From contig NZ_AUJO01000006.1 of NCBI RefSeq assembly GCF_000424265.1, positions 124,001-188,000 of the forward strand: a stretch of 64,000 bases of DNA, given 5' to 3'. The notes beneath the pieces are model-generated. The model was not told where the DNA came from and did no database searches. It saw only the letters and a program-made list of their open reading frames with translations. Both the position numbers and the translations under genes were made by a program. Below, piece after piece: positions 26,202-34,738 of this stretch (positions within the stretch are counted from its first letter, which is position 1; each line of letters begins with the position of its first letter). Source of the DNA: Butyrivibrio sp. WCD3002. GTDB lineage: Bacteria > Bacillota > Clostridia > Lachnospirales > Lachnospiraceae.

Positions 26202-27731
26202 TCAGGCCTTGTGGCCGCCTATCTGTCGTCCTCTGTCGAGGCCTGTTGCTCCTTCCTGCATGGAGGTCCCCTTTACTATGGCGTTATTGCCAAAGCGCTT
26301 TTTTATCTCCAGAGCTGCTTCCTGAAGGGCCCTTTCTTTGTCGTTAAGAATCTTTTCCAGCTGCTTTTTCTCTTCCTTCTGGTTGATGTCCTCAAAGAGC
26401 GAAAGCTGTTCGAAGGATTCGCTCTCAAGCTTTACCGCATCCTCTTCGTCAAGCACGTGGATGGCGGCAATATTCACACGCCTGATAAGAAGATCAGGGT
26501 CAACCTTTTCATCAAAAATAGAAAGCGCTGCATCTATTATGTGGCTGCCAAGGCAGGTGAATTCTTCAAGATTCCTGCTTCCGTGGGCATGCTCCGGGAC
26601 TGCTCTTCCGTAGTAATCCTTCTTGATATTACCCTTGTATTTGCGGGCAATTTCCGGATTATCGAGGCTCTCCCTGTCGTAGCCAACGGTCAATACTATC
26701 TGGTCTGTCACCTTGTGCTCGCCAAGAAGCTGGAATGCCAGCGCATCCGCCATCTCTCTGACGATTATCCTTGCTTTGTCATAGGTGTAGGGGTGGTGGA
26801 GGACCTGTCCCTGACTGAGGCTGTTGTTTTCAGGCTTGTAGGCCTTAATCATCTCCATGGTGCAGGGCTCGTAACCCCAGGCATGGTCAATCAAAAGTTC
26901 TGCATTTATGCCGAAGGTCTTGTACAAAAGCTCTTCATTGTAAAAATCCCTGTCGCCGCCAAGGCTGCATCTTGCTATATCTCCCATGGTTTCAAGGCCG
27001 AGGGCTGTGAGCTTTTTCACATATCCTCTTCCAACCCGCCAAAAATCAGTAAGGGGCTTGTGCTCCCAGAGCTTTTTCCTGTAGCTGATCTCATCAAGCT
27101 CTGCTATGCGCACGCCCTTTTCGTCGGGTTCTACATGCTTAGCAACTATATCCATGGCAACCTTGCACAGGTAAAGGTTGGTTCCGATGCCTGCAGTCGC
27201 TGTAATTCCCGTGTTTTTCCTAATCTCCTCTATCATGGTTGATGCCAGCTCCCTGGGGGTCATGTTGTAGGTCCCAAGGTAGTTCGTCACATCCATGAAA
27301 ACCTCGTCGATTGAGTAAACATGAATATCCTCAGGAGCGATATATTTGAGATAGCACTTGTAGATTCTGGTACTGAGTTCCATGTATCTGGCCATTCTGG
27401 GCGTTGCGGCGATGTATCCGATTTTGAGTGATGGATTTTTAGAGAGCTCCTCGTCATCATCGGATTCACCTGTAAAAACACCGCCTGGTGCCTTTCTAAG
27501 TCTATCTCTGTTTACTTCTTTTAGCTTTTGTTCCACCTCAAAAAGCCTTGCTCTCCCCGGTATTCCCCATTTTTTCAGGGACGGCGATACAGCAAGGCAT
27601 ATGGTCTTCTCGGTCCTGCTTCTGTCCGCCACCACAAGGTTCGTGGTCAGCGGGTCGCGGCTTATATCCATGCATTCGACGGATGCATAGAAGGACTTTA
27701 AATCTATTGCCACATAAGCTCTTTGTTTCAA
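26202..27731 (-). CDS. Y-family DNA polymerase (UvrX/DinB-like)
   Basis: 509 residues. Catalytic centre: YVAIDLKSFYASVE (first metal Asp, steric gate region) and HVYSIDEVFMD (two acidic residues). Helix-hairpin-helix and little-finger segments follow (GITATAGIGTNLYLCKVAMDIVAKHV, FWRVGRGYVKKLTALGLETMGDIA). The family bypasses DNA lesions with low fidelity. It is longer than Escherichia coli DinB and has a Glu/Gln-rich C-terminal extension with QLSLFED, a plausible beta-clamp-binding motif. It is followed by YolD, the arrangement seen for UvrX-type polymerases of Firmicutes and their mobile elements. No LexA box was recognised. Confidence 0.9.
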   Translation of the reverse strand: MKQRAYVAIDLKSFYASVECMDISRDPLTTNLVVADRSRTEKTICLAVSPSLKKWGIPGRARLFEVEQKLKEVNRDRLRKAPGGVFTGESDDDEELSKNPSLKIGYIAATPRMARYMELSTRIYKCYLKYIAPEDIHVYSIDEVFMDVTNYLGTYNMTPRELASTMIEEIRKNTGITATAGIGTNLYLCKVAMDIVAKHVEPDEKGVRIAELDEISYRKKLWEHKPLTDFWRVGRGYVKKLTALGLETMGDIARCSLGGDRDFYNEELLYKTFGINAELLIDHAWGYEPCTMEMIKAYKPENNSLSQGQVLHHPYTYDKARIIVREMADALAFQLLGEHKVTDQIVLTVGYDRESLDNPEIARKYKGNIKKDYYGRAVPEHAHGSRNLEEFTCLGSHIIDAALSIFDEKVDPDLLIRRVNIAAIHVLDEEDAVKLESESFEQLSLFEDINQKEEKKQLEKILNDKERALQEAALEIKKRFGNNAIVKGTSMQEGATGLDRGRQIGGHKA

Positions 27732-27839
27732 TTATTGTTCCTCAGTGATTTAGTAGCGTCTACTATGTATTTTATCTCATTTTGATAAGCATATTAAGGC
27801 GAATTTCGAGCAAATTCATTCCGTTAAAATTAAGCAAAA

Positions 27840-28325
27840 ATGAACCTCAAAATTCCAGTTGCTCCTGCTAATGCATCCAACAAGACCTGCACCTATGAGA
27901 GTGCAAATGAAGCCATTGCCACAGTTGATGCCAACGGTCTTGTTACTGCTATTGCAGAAGGAGAAACCACTGTAACCGTTAAATCAACTGACGGTTCCAA
28001 CAAGCAGGCTATTCTTCAGATTAAAGTGCCCACTCTTGCGACCTCTATCGAAATAACATCTGAAACAGGAGAATTTTGGGTTTACGAATCTCGGGAATTA
28101 CAACTATACGCAAAAGTACTACCGGCTAATGCAAGTCAGAAAGTAAAGTGGAGCTGCAAATATTCTGATCAGGAAATAGCTGAGTCTAATGGTAATTATG
28201 CCATGGAAGAAAATGGTTTACTTCATGCTTATACAGACTCCTCAGAAATCGAAGTAACTGCCACGGCCACTGACGGAAGCGGTGTAAGTAAGACAGTAAA
28301 AATTGAGGTTTTTGGTCTAAAATAA
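27840..28325 (+). pseudogene. Remnant of an Ig-like (BIG2) surface protein
   Basis: 161 codons. The frame begins in the middle of a BIG2 repeat (IPVAPANASNKTCTYESANEAIATVDANGLVTAIAEG), and a second, more diverged repeat follows. The first strands of the domain, a signal peptide and a ribosome site are all missing, and an in-frame stop precedes the ATG by two codons. This looks like a 5'-truncated fragment of a larger surface protein, similar in domain type to the one at 3828-5780. A terminator follows it, as expected for a true gene 3' end. Confidence 0.7.
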
Positions 28326-28338
28326 TATACAGTAACAA

Positions 28339-28374
28339 CAGGCCCTGCAAGGCGCTTATACCTTGCGGGGCCTG
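28339..28374 (+). terminator. Intrinsic terminator after the Ig-like fragment
   Basis: 14-bp stem (CAGGCCC and TGCAAGG with complement, one bulge) with an 8-nt loop 14 nt past the stop; the T tract is poor. Confidence 0.65.
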
Positions 28375-28432
28375 ATTCAGTTATACATTTATATTCATGA
28401 GATGAATCAGGAATAATGCATTTGGTGGCTCA

Positions 28433-29164
28433 TCAATACCTGAATTTTTTCTTTTCAAGCACCCAGACTTTAAGGCACGTCACAACCACAGTATAAATTA
28501 CCATGTGCAGATAAATCAGCACCATTCCACGTAGTTCGAAGATATCCGAGCTGCCAACCAACTTAAACCCATCGAGAAAAGGCGGAAGTACAAAATTCAA
28601 AGCCACCAAAGGCATGAAGTGCTCTATCAGTCCTTCTTTACATATCGTAAGAACTGAAACCGTGAGTGCGCCCAGTATTCCGTCTTTTCTCCTCTGTAAA
28701 AATCGCGGATGGAAGAAATCTCCGGTCGCCATGCCGCATAGCCCGCTTAAAAAAATATACAGGCCACCCAGAATAACATCTTTTATTCCTATGGGTCTGA
28801 TAAACATGGAACCTCTAAGCAAATACAGCACCGAAGGAAACACCGTCAAGATGAGCGTATATCCAAAACACTGCGTGATCAGCAGCATCTCCCTGGAAGC
28901 ATAGTAATTAAGGGGTGAATCGCAGTGCATCATCAGCGTTTCTTCAAACACATCATTCTCTTTCCCGTTCAAAGTCATGGATATGAACACGCAAACAAAA
29001 TACAGGAATGCAGCTGACAACAAAAAACTGCCGGTAACACCGATAGGAGCCATGGAATACATGAATCCTATAAAAAGTGCAGTTGCAACCACAGGTACTA
29101 TCAGTACCTGCCCTTTTTGTAAGATTTTTCGTCGTAGTGTGAATAATTCAAGTGTATTTTTCAC
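28433..29164 (-). CDS. ABC-2-type membrane protein, partner of the ATPase at 29171
   Basis: 243 residues with about six membrane spans (VLIVPVVATALFIGFMYSM, GSFLLSAAFLYFVCVFISMTL and others). It is not assigned to a named family, but its position 6 bp after an ABC ATPase and its topology fit the membrane half of an ABC-2 exporter. The substrate is unknown. Confidence 0.7.
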   Translation of the reverse strand: MKNTLELFTLRRKILQKGQVLIVPVVATALFIGFMYSMAPIGVTGSFLLSAAFLYFVCVFISMTLNGKENDVFEETLMMHCDSPLNYYASREMLLITQCFGYTLILTVFPSVLYLLRGSMFIRPIGIKDVILGGLYIFLSGLCGMATGDFFHPRFLQRRKDGILGALTVSVLTICKEGLIEHFMPLVALNFVLPPFLDGFKLVGSSDIFELRGMVLIYLHMVIYTVVVTCLKVWVLEKKKFRY

Positions 29165-29170
29165 TGCCTG

Positions 29171-29794
29171 CTATCTCCCATCCATCTCCAAAAGCATACC
29201 CTTCTCAATGGTGTAAACCCTGTCGGAAAGTGCATCTATCAGCTTCTCCTCATGACAGGCCATGAAAATCGTGACCCCCTGACCTCGAAGCTCATTCATC
29301 TTATCCAGGAAAACCTTCTGAGAATCAGCATCCTGACCGGAAAGTGGTTCATCAAGCAGGATGACCTGATGCGGCGCCATTAGCGCCTGAATTACGCCGA
29401 CTTTTTGTAGACTCCCCTTGGAAAGCTTGTCCATTCTCGTGTGAATCATGGACTCCAGAAAGAAATCCTCTATCAGCCCATCCGTCACAGAAGGATCCAC
29501 CCCTTCCATCCGCTCCACACCGCGAAGATAGTCGATCATCTCAATCTCCATACCTGCAAATTTCTCAGGGACGTAGGAAAATCGCAGTTTTTCATGGTAC
29601 TGCAGCTTCCCACTGCTAATCGGAATAATACCTGAGATAAGCTTAAGCATCGTGCTCTTCCCACATCCATTATGCCCACAAAACGCGATGGATTCTCCCT
29701 TGTAAAAGGTGTGCGAAACACTGTCAATTATGGTTTCGCCGCCGTATTTTTTTGTGACATTTTCAAGTGTAATCAGTTTTACGTTTGTTTTCAT
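29171..29794 (-). CDS. ABC transporter ATP-binding protein
   Basis: 207 residues, a compact ATPase: Walker A GHNGCGKST, signature LSKGSLQKV (variant of LSGGQ), Walker B VILLDEPLSG, and the H-loop MACHEEK. The shortness and the KGS signature match the small ATPases of ABC-2 exporters such as those for lantibiotics or sodium. It is cotranscribed with the membrane protein that follows. Confidence 0.9.
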   Translation of the reverse strand: MKTNVKLITLENVTKKYGGETIIDSVSHTFYKGESIAFCGHNGCGKSTMLKLISGIIPISSGKLQYHEKLRFSYVPEKFAGMEIEMIDYLRGVERMEGVDPSVTDGLIEDFFLESMIHTRMDKLSKGSLQKVGVIQALMAPHQVILLDEPLSGQDADSQKVFLDKMNELRGQGVTIFMACHEEKLIDALSDRVYTIEKGMLLEMDGR

Positions 29795-29921
29795 TTGTTT
29801 TTACAATCTCTATGTTTGCTTTCCTAAGCTTTTGTTTCACTGATTTTTCTCATGAATATTATAGTAAAGTAGTAAAGTTAGGGCAAACATTATGCAGCCT
29901 GGAAAAATATTTTATGACATT

Positions 29922-29957
29922 AAAAATCCCCTAAGCAGATATCTGCTTAAGGGATTT
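29922..29957 (-). terminator. Intrinsic terminator of the lipoprotein gene
   Basis: Near-perfect 17-bp palindrome (AAATCCC, AGCAGAT) with almost no loop and five T residues on the minus strand, 26 nt past the stop codon. Confidence 0.85.
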
Positions 29958-29983
29958 ATCACATCACCGTTTGGTATTTGATA

Positions 29984-30940
29984 TTATTCAAATGAAAGTG
30001 AATCAATGATTGCTGAGAGATTGTCAGATACAGCCATATCCATCTCATCATCTCCTGCTACATGCTGCGTAAACTCGAATATAAGGTATCCACCCATATA
30101 CTCTCTTACAAAAGCAGAAGCATAGAGGCCGGGGCCTGTCTGTCCGGGAACTGCATCTACATAGAAGCCTTCAACATCCTCTGTTCCGGGAAATACGCAA
30201 TCTGAAACCATTGCCTGATCGCCATAGGAAGCAGCAAGATCCTCTGCCGCTGTCTTTGCATCCTTATCAACATCGTATGTAGCAGTTATCATACATGTTC
30301 CTGCGCAGTCACCTGTGTAAACGAAAGTTGTTACAGGGCCACCCTGATTAACTGTGATGCATGAAGGATTGTAATGCACGCTCCATCCGTTTGCATCTCT
30401 GTAAACATTATCTCCGCCGGTCATAGAACTCAGATAATTAACAGCACTGAAATTCTCGGGATCAGCATCTGCTACAGGCTCGAATACCAGCTCACGATCA
30501 GGAACATCCTCAAAGCATCCATATACCATGCCGTTCTCAGCACCTGTTATTACAAGAACATCCTTTGATTCCTCTGCGCCGCCGAAGGAAAACTCTACCT
30601 GTCCGTCAGTCTGTGTAATATCAAAGGGAACGCCAATGTCGTCGTTCTCACCGTCTGCTGTATAACCATATGAATCATCACTGAAAACATAGAAATAGGT
30701 CTTAGGCGGATTCTCTGCATCCTTAGCGTAGTTCACATATACGCCCTTAGAAAAATAAGGTGCAGCGGAAACTTCTGAAACAACCTCTTCTGCAGAAGCA
30801 AGAGGAGTTTCCTCATCTGCTATCTCATTTGCAATACCCTCGTCCTCTGCAACATTTTTTGAGCAGCCTGTCATTGCTGCCATAGCCATCATTGTAGCCA
30901 AGGTGATTATAATACCGTTTTTAAATGTGATCTTTTTCAT
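29984..30940 (-). CDS. Lipoprotein of unknown function
   Basis: 318 residues. N-terminal lipoprotein signal: positive start, hydrophobic core IIITLATMMAMAAM and lipobox MTGC, so it is anchored on the outer face of the membrane. The mature part is acidic (VAEDEGIANEIADEETPL) and beta-rich with no recognised domain. The start at 30940 is supported by GGGAGAG 8 nt upstream; a longer frame runs into the end of the GH127 gene and has no site. A perfect TATAAT and a GGACA-N6-GGACA repeat lie just upstream (30986-31015), partly inside the GH127 gene end. Confidence 0.8.
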   Translation of the reverse strand: MKKITFKNGIIITLATMMAMAAMTGCSKNVAEDEGIANEIADEETPLASAEEVVSEVSAAPYFSKGVYVNYAKDAENPPKTYFYVFSDDSYGYTADGENDDIGVPFDITQTDGQVEFSFGGAEESKDVLVITGAENGMVYGCFEDVPDRELVFEPVADADPENFSAVNYLSSMTGGDNVYRDANGWSVHYNPSCITVNQGGPVTTFVYTGDCAGTCMITATYDVDKDAKTAAEDLAASYGDQAMVSDCVFPGTEDVEGFYVDAVPGQTGPGLYASAFVREYMGGYLIFEFTQHVAGDDEMDMAVSDNLSAIIDSLSFE

Positions 30941-30985
30941 TGTTATTCTCTCCCTCACAAAAGAAATTTTTAATTTACATTTTGC

Positions 30986-31015
30986 ATTATAATCGCCTCT
31001 GTCCAACAAATGTCC
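30986..31015 (-). promoter_or_regulatory. Promoter with GGACA-N6-GGACA direct repeat, copy B
   Basis: On the minus strand GGACATTTGTTGGACA (31000-31015) precedes TATAAT (30986-30991) by 8 nt, so the repeat replaces the -35 element. It is 46 nt before the lipoprotein start codon and overlaps the 3' end of GH127. Same 16-mer as at 16637-16652. Confidence 0.6.
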
Positions 31016-32948
31016 AATAAATTCCATAACTTTCTTTGTACTGATTATAGTGAGTTGTGAAAACCAGCTTTTTATCTGTTCCTAACAGGTCAAATTCCAT
31101 CTCGCCATCTCGCTTTACAAGATATTTATCGATATTGCCGATAAAAGCATCCACACTCTTTTCACTATCTATTTTAATTTCGTCAGAGTCCACTGCCTTC
31201 TCACAGGCAACGCTCACAGCAACTCCGTGGGATTTGGTCATCATTTTTGCTGTGCCAAGCCTTGCAGAAAGCACGTATGGGCCATACATAAATGCGTAGG
31301 TGTCCTTGCCGTCCTGCAGGTTGTGGCAGGTAATTCCCATGGGTAATTTGATCTCTATCTCGCAGCCACCGGAAAGCTCATCCTTAGGAATTACAAGAAA
31401 ACCGTCCTTTTCCGCAGCAGCATACTCATCGCCGCCTAATTTAACAGTCAACTTCCCCTGAACCCATGTGGGAATGGCAAGATACAGATCCTTAGTGAGG
31501 CTCTTGCCCTCTTCAGGAGTCATGGCGATTTTCACTTCGTCAGAGGCATTAAAATCGCAATCCATAGCTACAGAATAATCCTCTGTTTTAAGCTCAGCCG
31601 CCATATAAAGAGCAACCACCAGCTTTTCCTTATCCGTGAAAAATACGCCGTCCTGAAGCTTTGTGAAATTCTCATAGCCTGTTCCCGTGCAGCACCAGAA
31701 ATTGCCGTCAAGGTTGTTAAACACCTTCTGATAGCCCGTTGCCATTGCCTGAAAATAAGTAGTAAAGCCGGTCTCATGATTCTGAGAAGGCATGATCGCA
31801 TTTACAAAGGTTCTGTCTGCATAATCAAGATATTTCTTTTTCCCAGTCTGCTCATAGAGACGTCTTGCGAACTTAAGCATGTTGTGAGTGTTGCAGGTCT
31901 CGTTGTTTACATTGGTTCTCTCTGCATCGAGCACATTGTCCTCGCCAAAATGCTCATTTTCACTGTTTCCGCCTGTTACATAGGTGTGCTTGTTTACAAC
32001 AAGATTGAAAAATTCCTCGGCGTACTCAAGGTACCTTGTCTCCTCATGGAAGGTCTCATATCTTGCAAGAGCGCCTATAAATTTAGGAATAGTGGTATTG
32101 GCATGAACGTTATTAAAAATGTTTTCTTTTCCTGATAAAACCTTCTCGAAAAGCTCTTCATCATCAAAGCGGTGTGCCGCCTCAGCAAACCTCTCAAACT
32201 CAGGGTGATACAGCGTGCTGCCGCTCTCCTTAAGATCACGGTTTATCTGATAAAGCTCGTAAAGACAGTCATTCATTCCACCGTATTCTATGCTGAGAAC
32301 GGTCCTGTTTACCTCCTCAGACCAGCTCTCTGTCCTTTTTGCGATCCAAATTCCAAGGTCATTTGCGATTTCCAACGCAAGAGGATCTCCTGCTATCTTA
32401 AAGGATGCATTTATGCCGGTTAAAATCTTGTGCATCGTATACCACGGCACCCACGCCTGTGTGAAAAGCTCCTGAAGTCCATGCTCCACATTATCGAACT
32501 GCAGGAACGGATTGTCCCTGAATTCCTTTGAAGGAAAGGCTGCGCCAAACAAAAAGCCTTCGCCCTTTGTACCCTTTACAAGCTCCTGACACTGCCTAAG
32601 TGCCACTAAAATATAGGTCAATCTGTCAGCCACATCCTTTTTCTCAGAAGCAGAAAGTGCAGGATTAACCACAGCCTGTGCCAGTGCTGTAATATAGTGT
32701 CCAAGAGTATGTCCTCCGATAAGTCCATCCTCCCACATTCCGCCGTAGCGCTTTTTCCCCTTCATAAGGGCGATGCAGCCATCGTCATCCATTCCCTTTA
32801 TCAGTCCCGCAGTCTCACGAAAGCCCGCAAGGAGCCTGTCCGGATCCAACAAAAGCAAATTCTTTACTTCAAGATGAAAAGCTTCATCCAAATATCTGTC
32901 CTTCACACTAACGTCTGCAAGTTTTGATGCGTAGTACATTTTTTCCAT
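30987..32948 (-). CDS. Glycoside hydrolase family 127 protein (beta-L-arabinofuranosidase-like)
   Basis: 653 residues without signal peptide. GH127 (DUF1680) features are visible: the early helical barrel (GGMWEDGLIGGHTLGHYITALA), the HFGEDN and ETCNTHNMLKFARRLYE segments with the zinc-binding Glu and Cys, and the CCTGTGYENF motif with the nucleophile Cys used by family members such as HypBA1. A C-terminal beta-sandwich follows. The likely reaction is release of beta-L-arabinofuranose from short arabino-oligosaccharides in the cytoplasm, but GH127 also includes other glycosidases. Divergent AraC regulator 270 bp upstream is a probable controller. Confidence 0.9.
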   Translation of the reverse strand: MEKMYYASKLADVSVKDRYLDEAFHLEVKNLLLLDPDRLLAGFRETAGLIKGMDDDGCIALMKGKKRYGGMWEDGLIGGHTLGHYITALAQAVVNPALSASEKKDVADRLTYILVALRQCQELVKGTKGEGFLFGAAFPSKEFRDNPFLQFDNVEHGLQELFTQAWVPWYTMHKILTGINASFKIAGDPLALEIANDLGIWIAKRTESWSEEVNRTVLSIEYGGMNDCLYELYQINRDLKESGSTLYHPEFERFAEAAHRFDDEELFEKVLSGKENIFNNVHANTTIPKFIGALARYETFHEETRYLEYAEEFFNLVVNKHTYVTGGNSENEHFGEDNVLDAERTNVNNETCNTHNMLKFARRLYEQTGKKKYLDYADRTFVNAIMPSQNHETGFTTYFQAMATGYQKVFNNLDGNFWCCTGTGYENFTKLQDGVFFTDKEKLVVALYMAAELKTEDYSVAMDCDFNASDEVKIAMTPEEGKSLTKDLYLAIPTWVQGKLTVKLGGDEYAAAEKDGFLVIPKDELSGGCEIEIKLPMGITCHNLQDGKDTYAFMYGPYVLSARLGTAKMMTKSHGVAVSVACEKAVDSDEIKIDSEKSVDAFIGNIDKYLVKRDGEMEFDLLGTDKKLVFTTHYNQYKESYGIYWTFVGQRRL

Positions 32949-33119
32949 TGAAAATCTCCCATCCTTATGTTTATTTCTATTACTGCAAAAATGCGCCTGA
33001 TATTTCTAATTCGTATTGGGCGGCATACAAAGTTTTATCTCACTCTGTGTCTAAGATTATCATTTTGAGGATGGGATTAGAATGGTACAAGGATAGAATA
33101 TGTGTCATTTAGGATTGTA

Positions 33120-33164
33120 TTGTAAAACAGCATATAAACTGCTTATAATTGTATTTGCAATACA
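33120..33164 (+). promoter_or_regulatory. Promoter and dyad upstream of the AraC regulator
   Basis: TTGTAA (33120-33125) and TATAAT (33144-33149) with an 18-nt spacer. Immediately downstream lies the dyad TGTATT-TGC-AATACA (33150-33164), perfect over six bases on each arm, at the expected transcription start and so a plausible operator. The ribosome site before 33219 is AAGGTG. Confidence 0.5.
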
Positions 33165-33218
33165 TTTTAGTGTTAATTTAGTTGTTGCAAGTATCATTTT
33201 TCTACAAAAGGTGTCAAT

Positions 33219-34115
33219 ATGTCTAACAAAAAATCATTTAAACCTGAAAATAAACTGATGGTTTTCCCCAAGGAACAACTTTTTCGCTATCTACGATCAG
33301 GGAAATTTCAGGCTCTTTCTGAAAACTGGAAACACGAGGTACTTCCTCTTGAATTTGATTATGAGCTGATAGTGGTCACAGAAGGAACTCTGTACCTGAG
33401 ATATATGGATGAAGATTTCACGGTTATGACCGGAGAATATCTGATTCTCCCTCCCAGTGATTCTGTACGTAAGGGACTAAAAAAAGCCTATTGTTCCTTT
33501 TATTGGTTGCATTTCACTGTCGATTTGGGGCATATTCCAGCAAGAATCCGCCCAGGTGAGCAGATCACCTATGAAAGAGCAGGCTGCTTCATGATTCCTC
33601 AGGCCGCTGCTGTTCCCAGTCCCCAAAGGATGATAGTGAAAATGAAACAGCTTCAGGATATGGAGAGGAACAATTACCCCGATATCTCACTAAATGCCGA
33701 GATAACCGCCCTTATAACAGAACTTTACGGGCAGCTATCCATAGAACTTCCCACGGATACTGACTCCATCGGCAACAAACAAATCTATTCAGATATCACA
33801 GACTATATTAGACGAAATATCTCCAAGAATTTAAAGACTACAGATATTGCAGACGCCTTTGGCTACAGCCCAAAGTACCTCTCACACCTTTTCAGTGAGG
33901 TCAGAGGCATCTCCCTCAAACAATTTATAACATCTACAAAAATAGAAACTGCCAGCTTTTACCTGACTGACAGTGACAGAACCATTACAGAAATAGCCTC
34001 AGAAGTGGGCTTTTCCGACATGCACAACTTCTCCCGTACCTTCAAGCGCGTTACGGGATTAACCCCCAGTGCCTACCGCAACACCTACTCCAAGCGCCTG
34101 CTGTATCATATTTAA
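33219..34115 (+). CDS. AraC-family transcriptional regulator with N-terminal cupin domain
   Basis: 298 residues. Residues about 35-150 form an AraC_binding cupin (LIVVTEGTLYLRYMDEDFTVMTGEYLILPP). The C-terminal 100 residues have both helix-turn-helix motifs (FGYSPKYLSHLFSEVRGISL and VGFSDMHNFSRTFKRVTGLTPSAYR). It is divergent from the GH127 gene and by context likely activates it in response to an arabinose-containing sugar. Its stop codon TAA is also the edge of the 615-bp quasi-palindrome. Confidence 0.92.
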   Translation: MSNKKSFKPENKLMVFPKEQLFRYLRSGKFQALSENWKHEVLPLEFDYELIVVTEGTLYLRYMDEDFTVMTGEYLILPPSDSVRKGLKKAYCSFYWLHFTVDLGHIPARIRPGEQITYERAGCFMIPQAAAVPSPQRMIVKMKQLQDMERNNYPDISLNAEITALITELYGQLSIELPTDTDSIGNKQIYSDITDYIRRNISKNLKTTDIADAFGYSPKYLSHLFSEVRGISLKQFITSTKIETASFYLTDSDRTITEIASEVGFSDMHNFSRTFKRVTGLTPSAYRNTYSKRLLYHI

Positions 34116-34116
34116 A

Positions 34117-34731
34117 TTGGAAACTCCCATGCCGGTATGATGTAGAAGCCTGGGCCCCAGCGGATGTGTAGCCCGAAAAGCTCCGGCTCCGATCCAGATG
34201 GGCAGGCAGGGTTTCCTTCCATGACTCAGGACATTCCGAAATATTCCGCAGGTTATAAACATGTGTGATTTTTGCAAAACTCGCACATTTCCGAAAGATA
34301 GCAAAAAGCCCCCTGAAGTCATTTCTTGTCTCTATAGCTGAGTGATGATTATTCTTATGCCCATAAGCATCTATTGTGCGCGCGAAGAAATTGTTTGAAC
34401 AAGGGCTTCTTAGTATTAGATTGCTTCATATTCTATATGAATTGAAGCCCTTGTGAGTTTATTTCGAGAGCGCGCCATAAACGATGGATGCATGGGCATT
34501 AGAATAATCTCGCGAAGATAACGAGACAAGAAATAACTTCAGGGGGCTGTGCTATCAAGTGGAAATGTACTCAGACATGTTGCAAAATCACACATATAAC
34601 CTGCTGAAGATTTCGGAATTTCGTCAGAGGAAGGAAATACTGCCTGCCCCTTCGGATCGGAGCCGGAGCTTTTCGGAATAATCCGCTGGGCCCCAGGCTT
34701 CTTATATTCATACCGGCATGGGAGTTTCCAA
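34117..34731. repeat. Giant quasi-palindrome, two arms of about 305 bp
   Basis: The left half matches the reverse complement of the right half from end to end. Perfect blocks include 34119-34140 with 34708-34729 (22 bp), 34173-34195 with 34654-34676 (23 bp), 34308-34319 with 34536-34547 and 34400-34409 with 34444-34453. All centres fall at about 34424-34428. Between blocks there are small insertions and substitutions. It fills the entire gap between the stop codons of two converging genes (AraC at 34115, feoB at 34739). Neither strand has a coding frame longer than 90 codons. It could be a long hairpin RNA, two inverted copies of one element, or a miniature transposon with long inverted repeats. 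Confidence 0.9.
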
Positions 34732-34738
34732 ATTTACA

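Noticed and set aside
26139-27242. 367-codon plus-strand frame opposite the Y-family polymerase
   Set aside because: Shadow of the polymerase gene; the real protein on the minus strand has all catalytic motifs and a proper operon position.
30940-31027. N-terminal extension of the lipoprotein at 29984
   Set aside because: It runs into the 3' end of GH127 and precludes a signal peptide; the ATG at 30940 has a strong site and a lipobox follows.
34059-34322. 87-codon frame within the quasi-palindrome
   Set aside because: Overlaps the AraC end, has no homologous counterpart in the other arm and no ribosome site.
34117-34731. ROOL or GOLLD large ncRNA
   Set aside because: Size and rumen-type host fit, but the simple end-to-end inverted-repeat layout does not resemble the multibranched form that I recall; left as an open question, not called.
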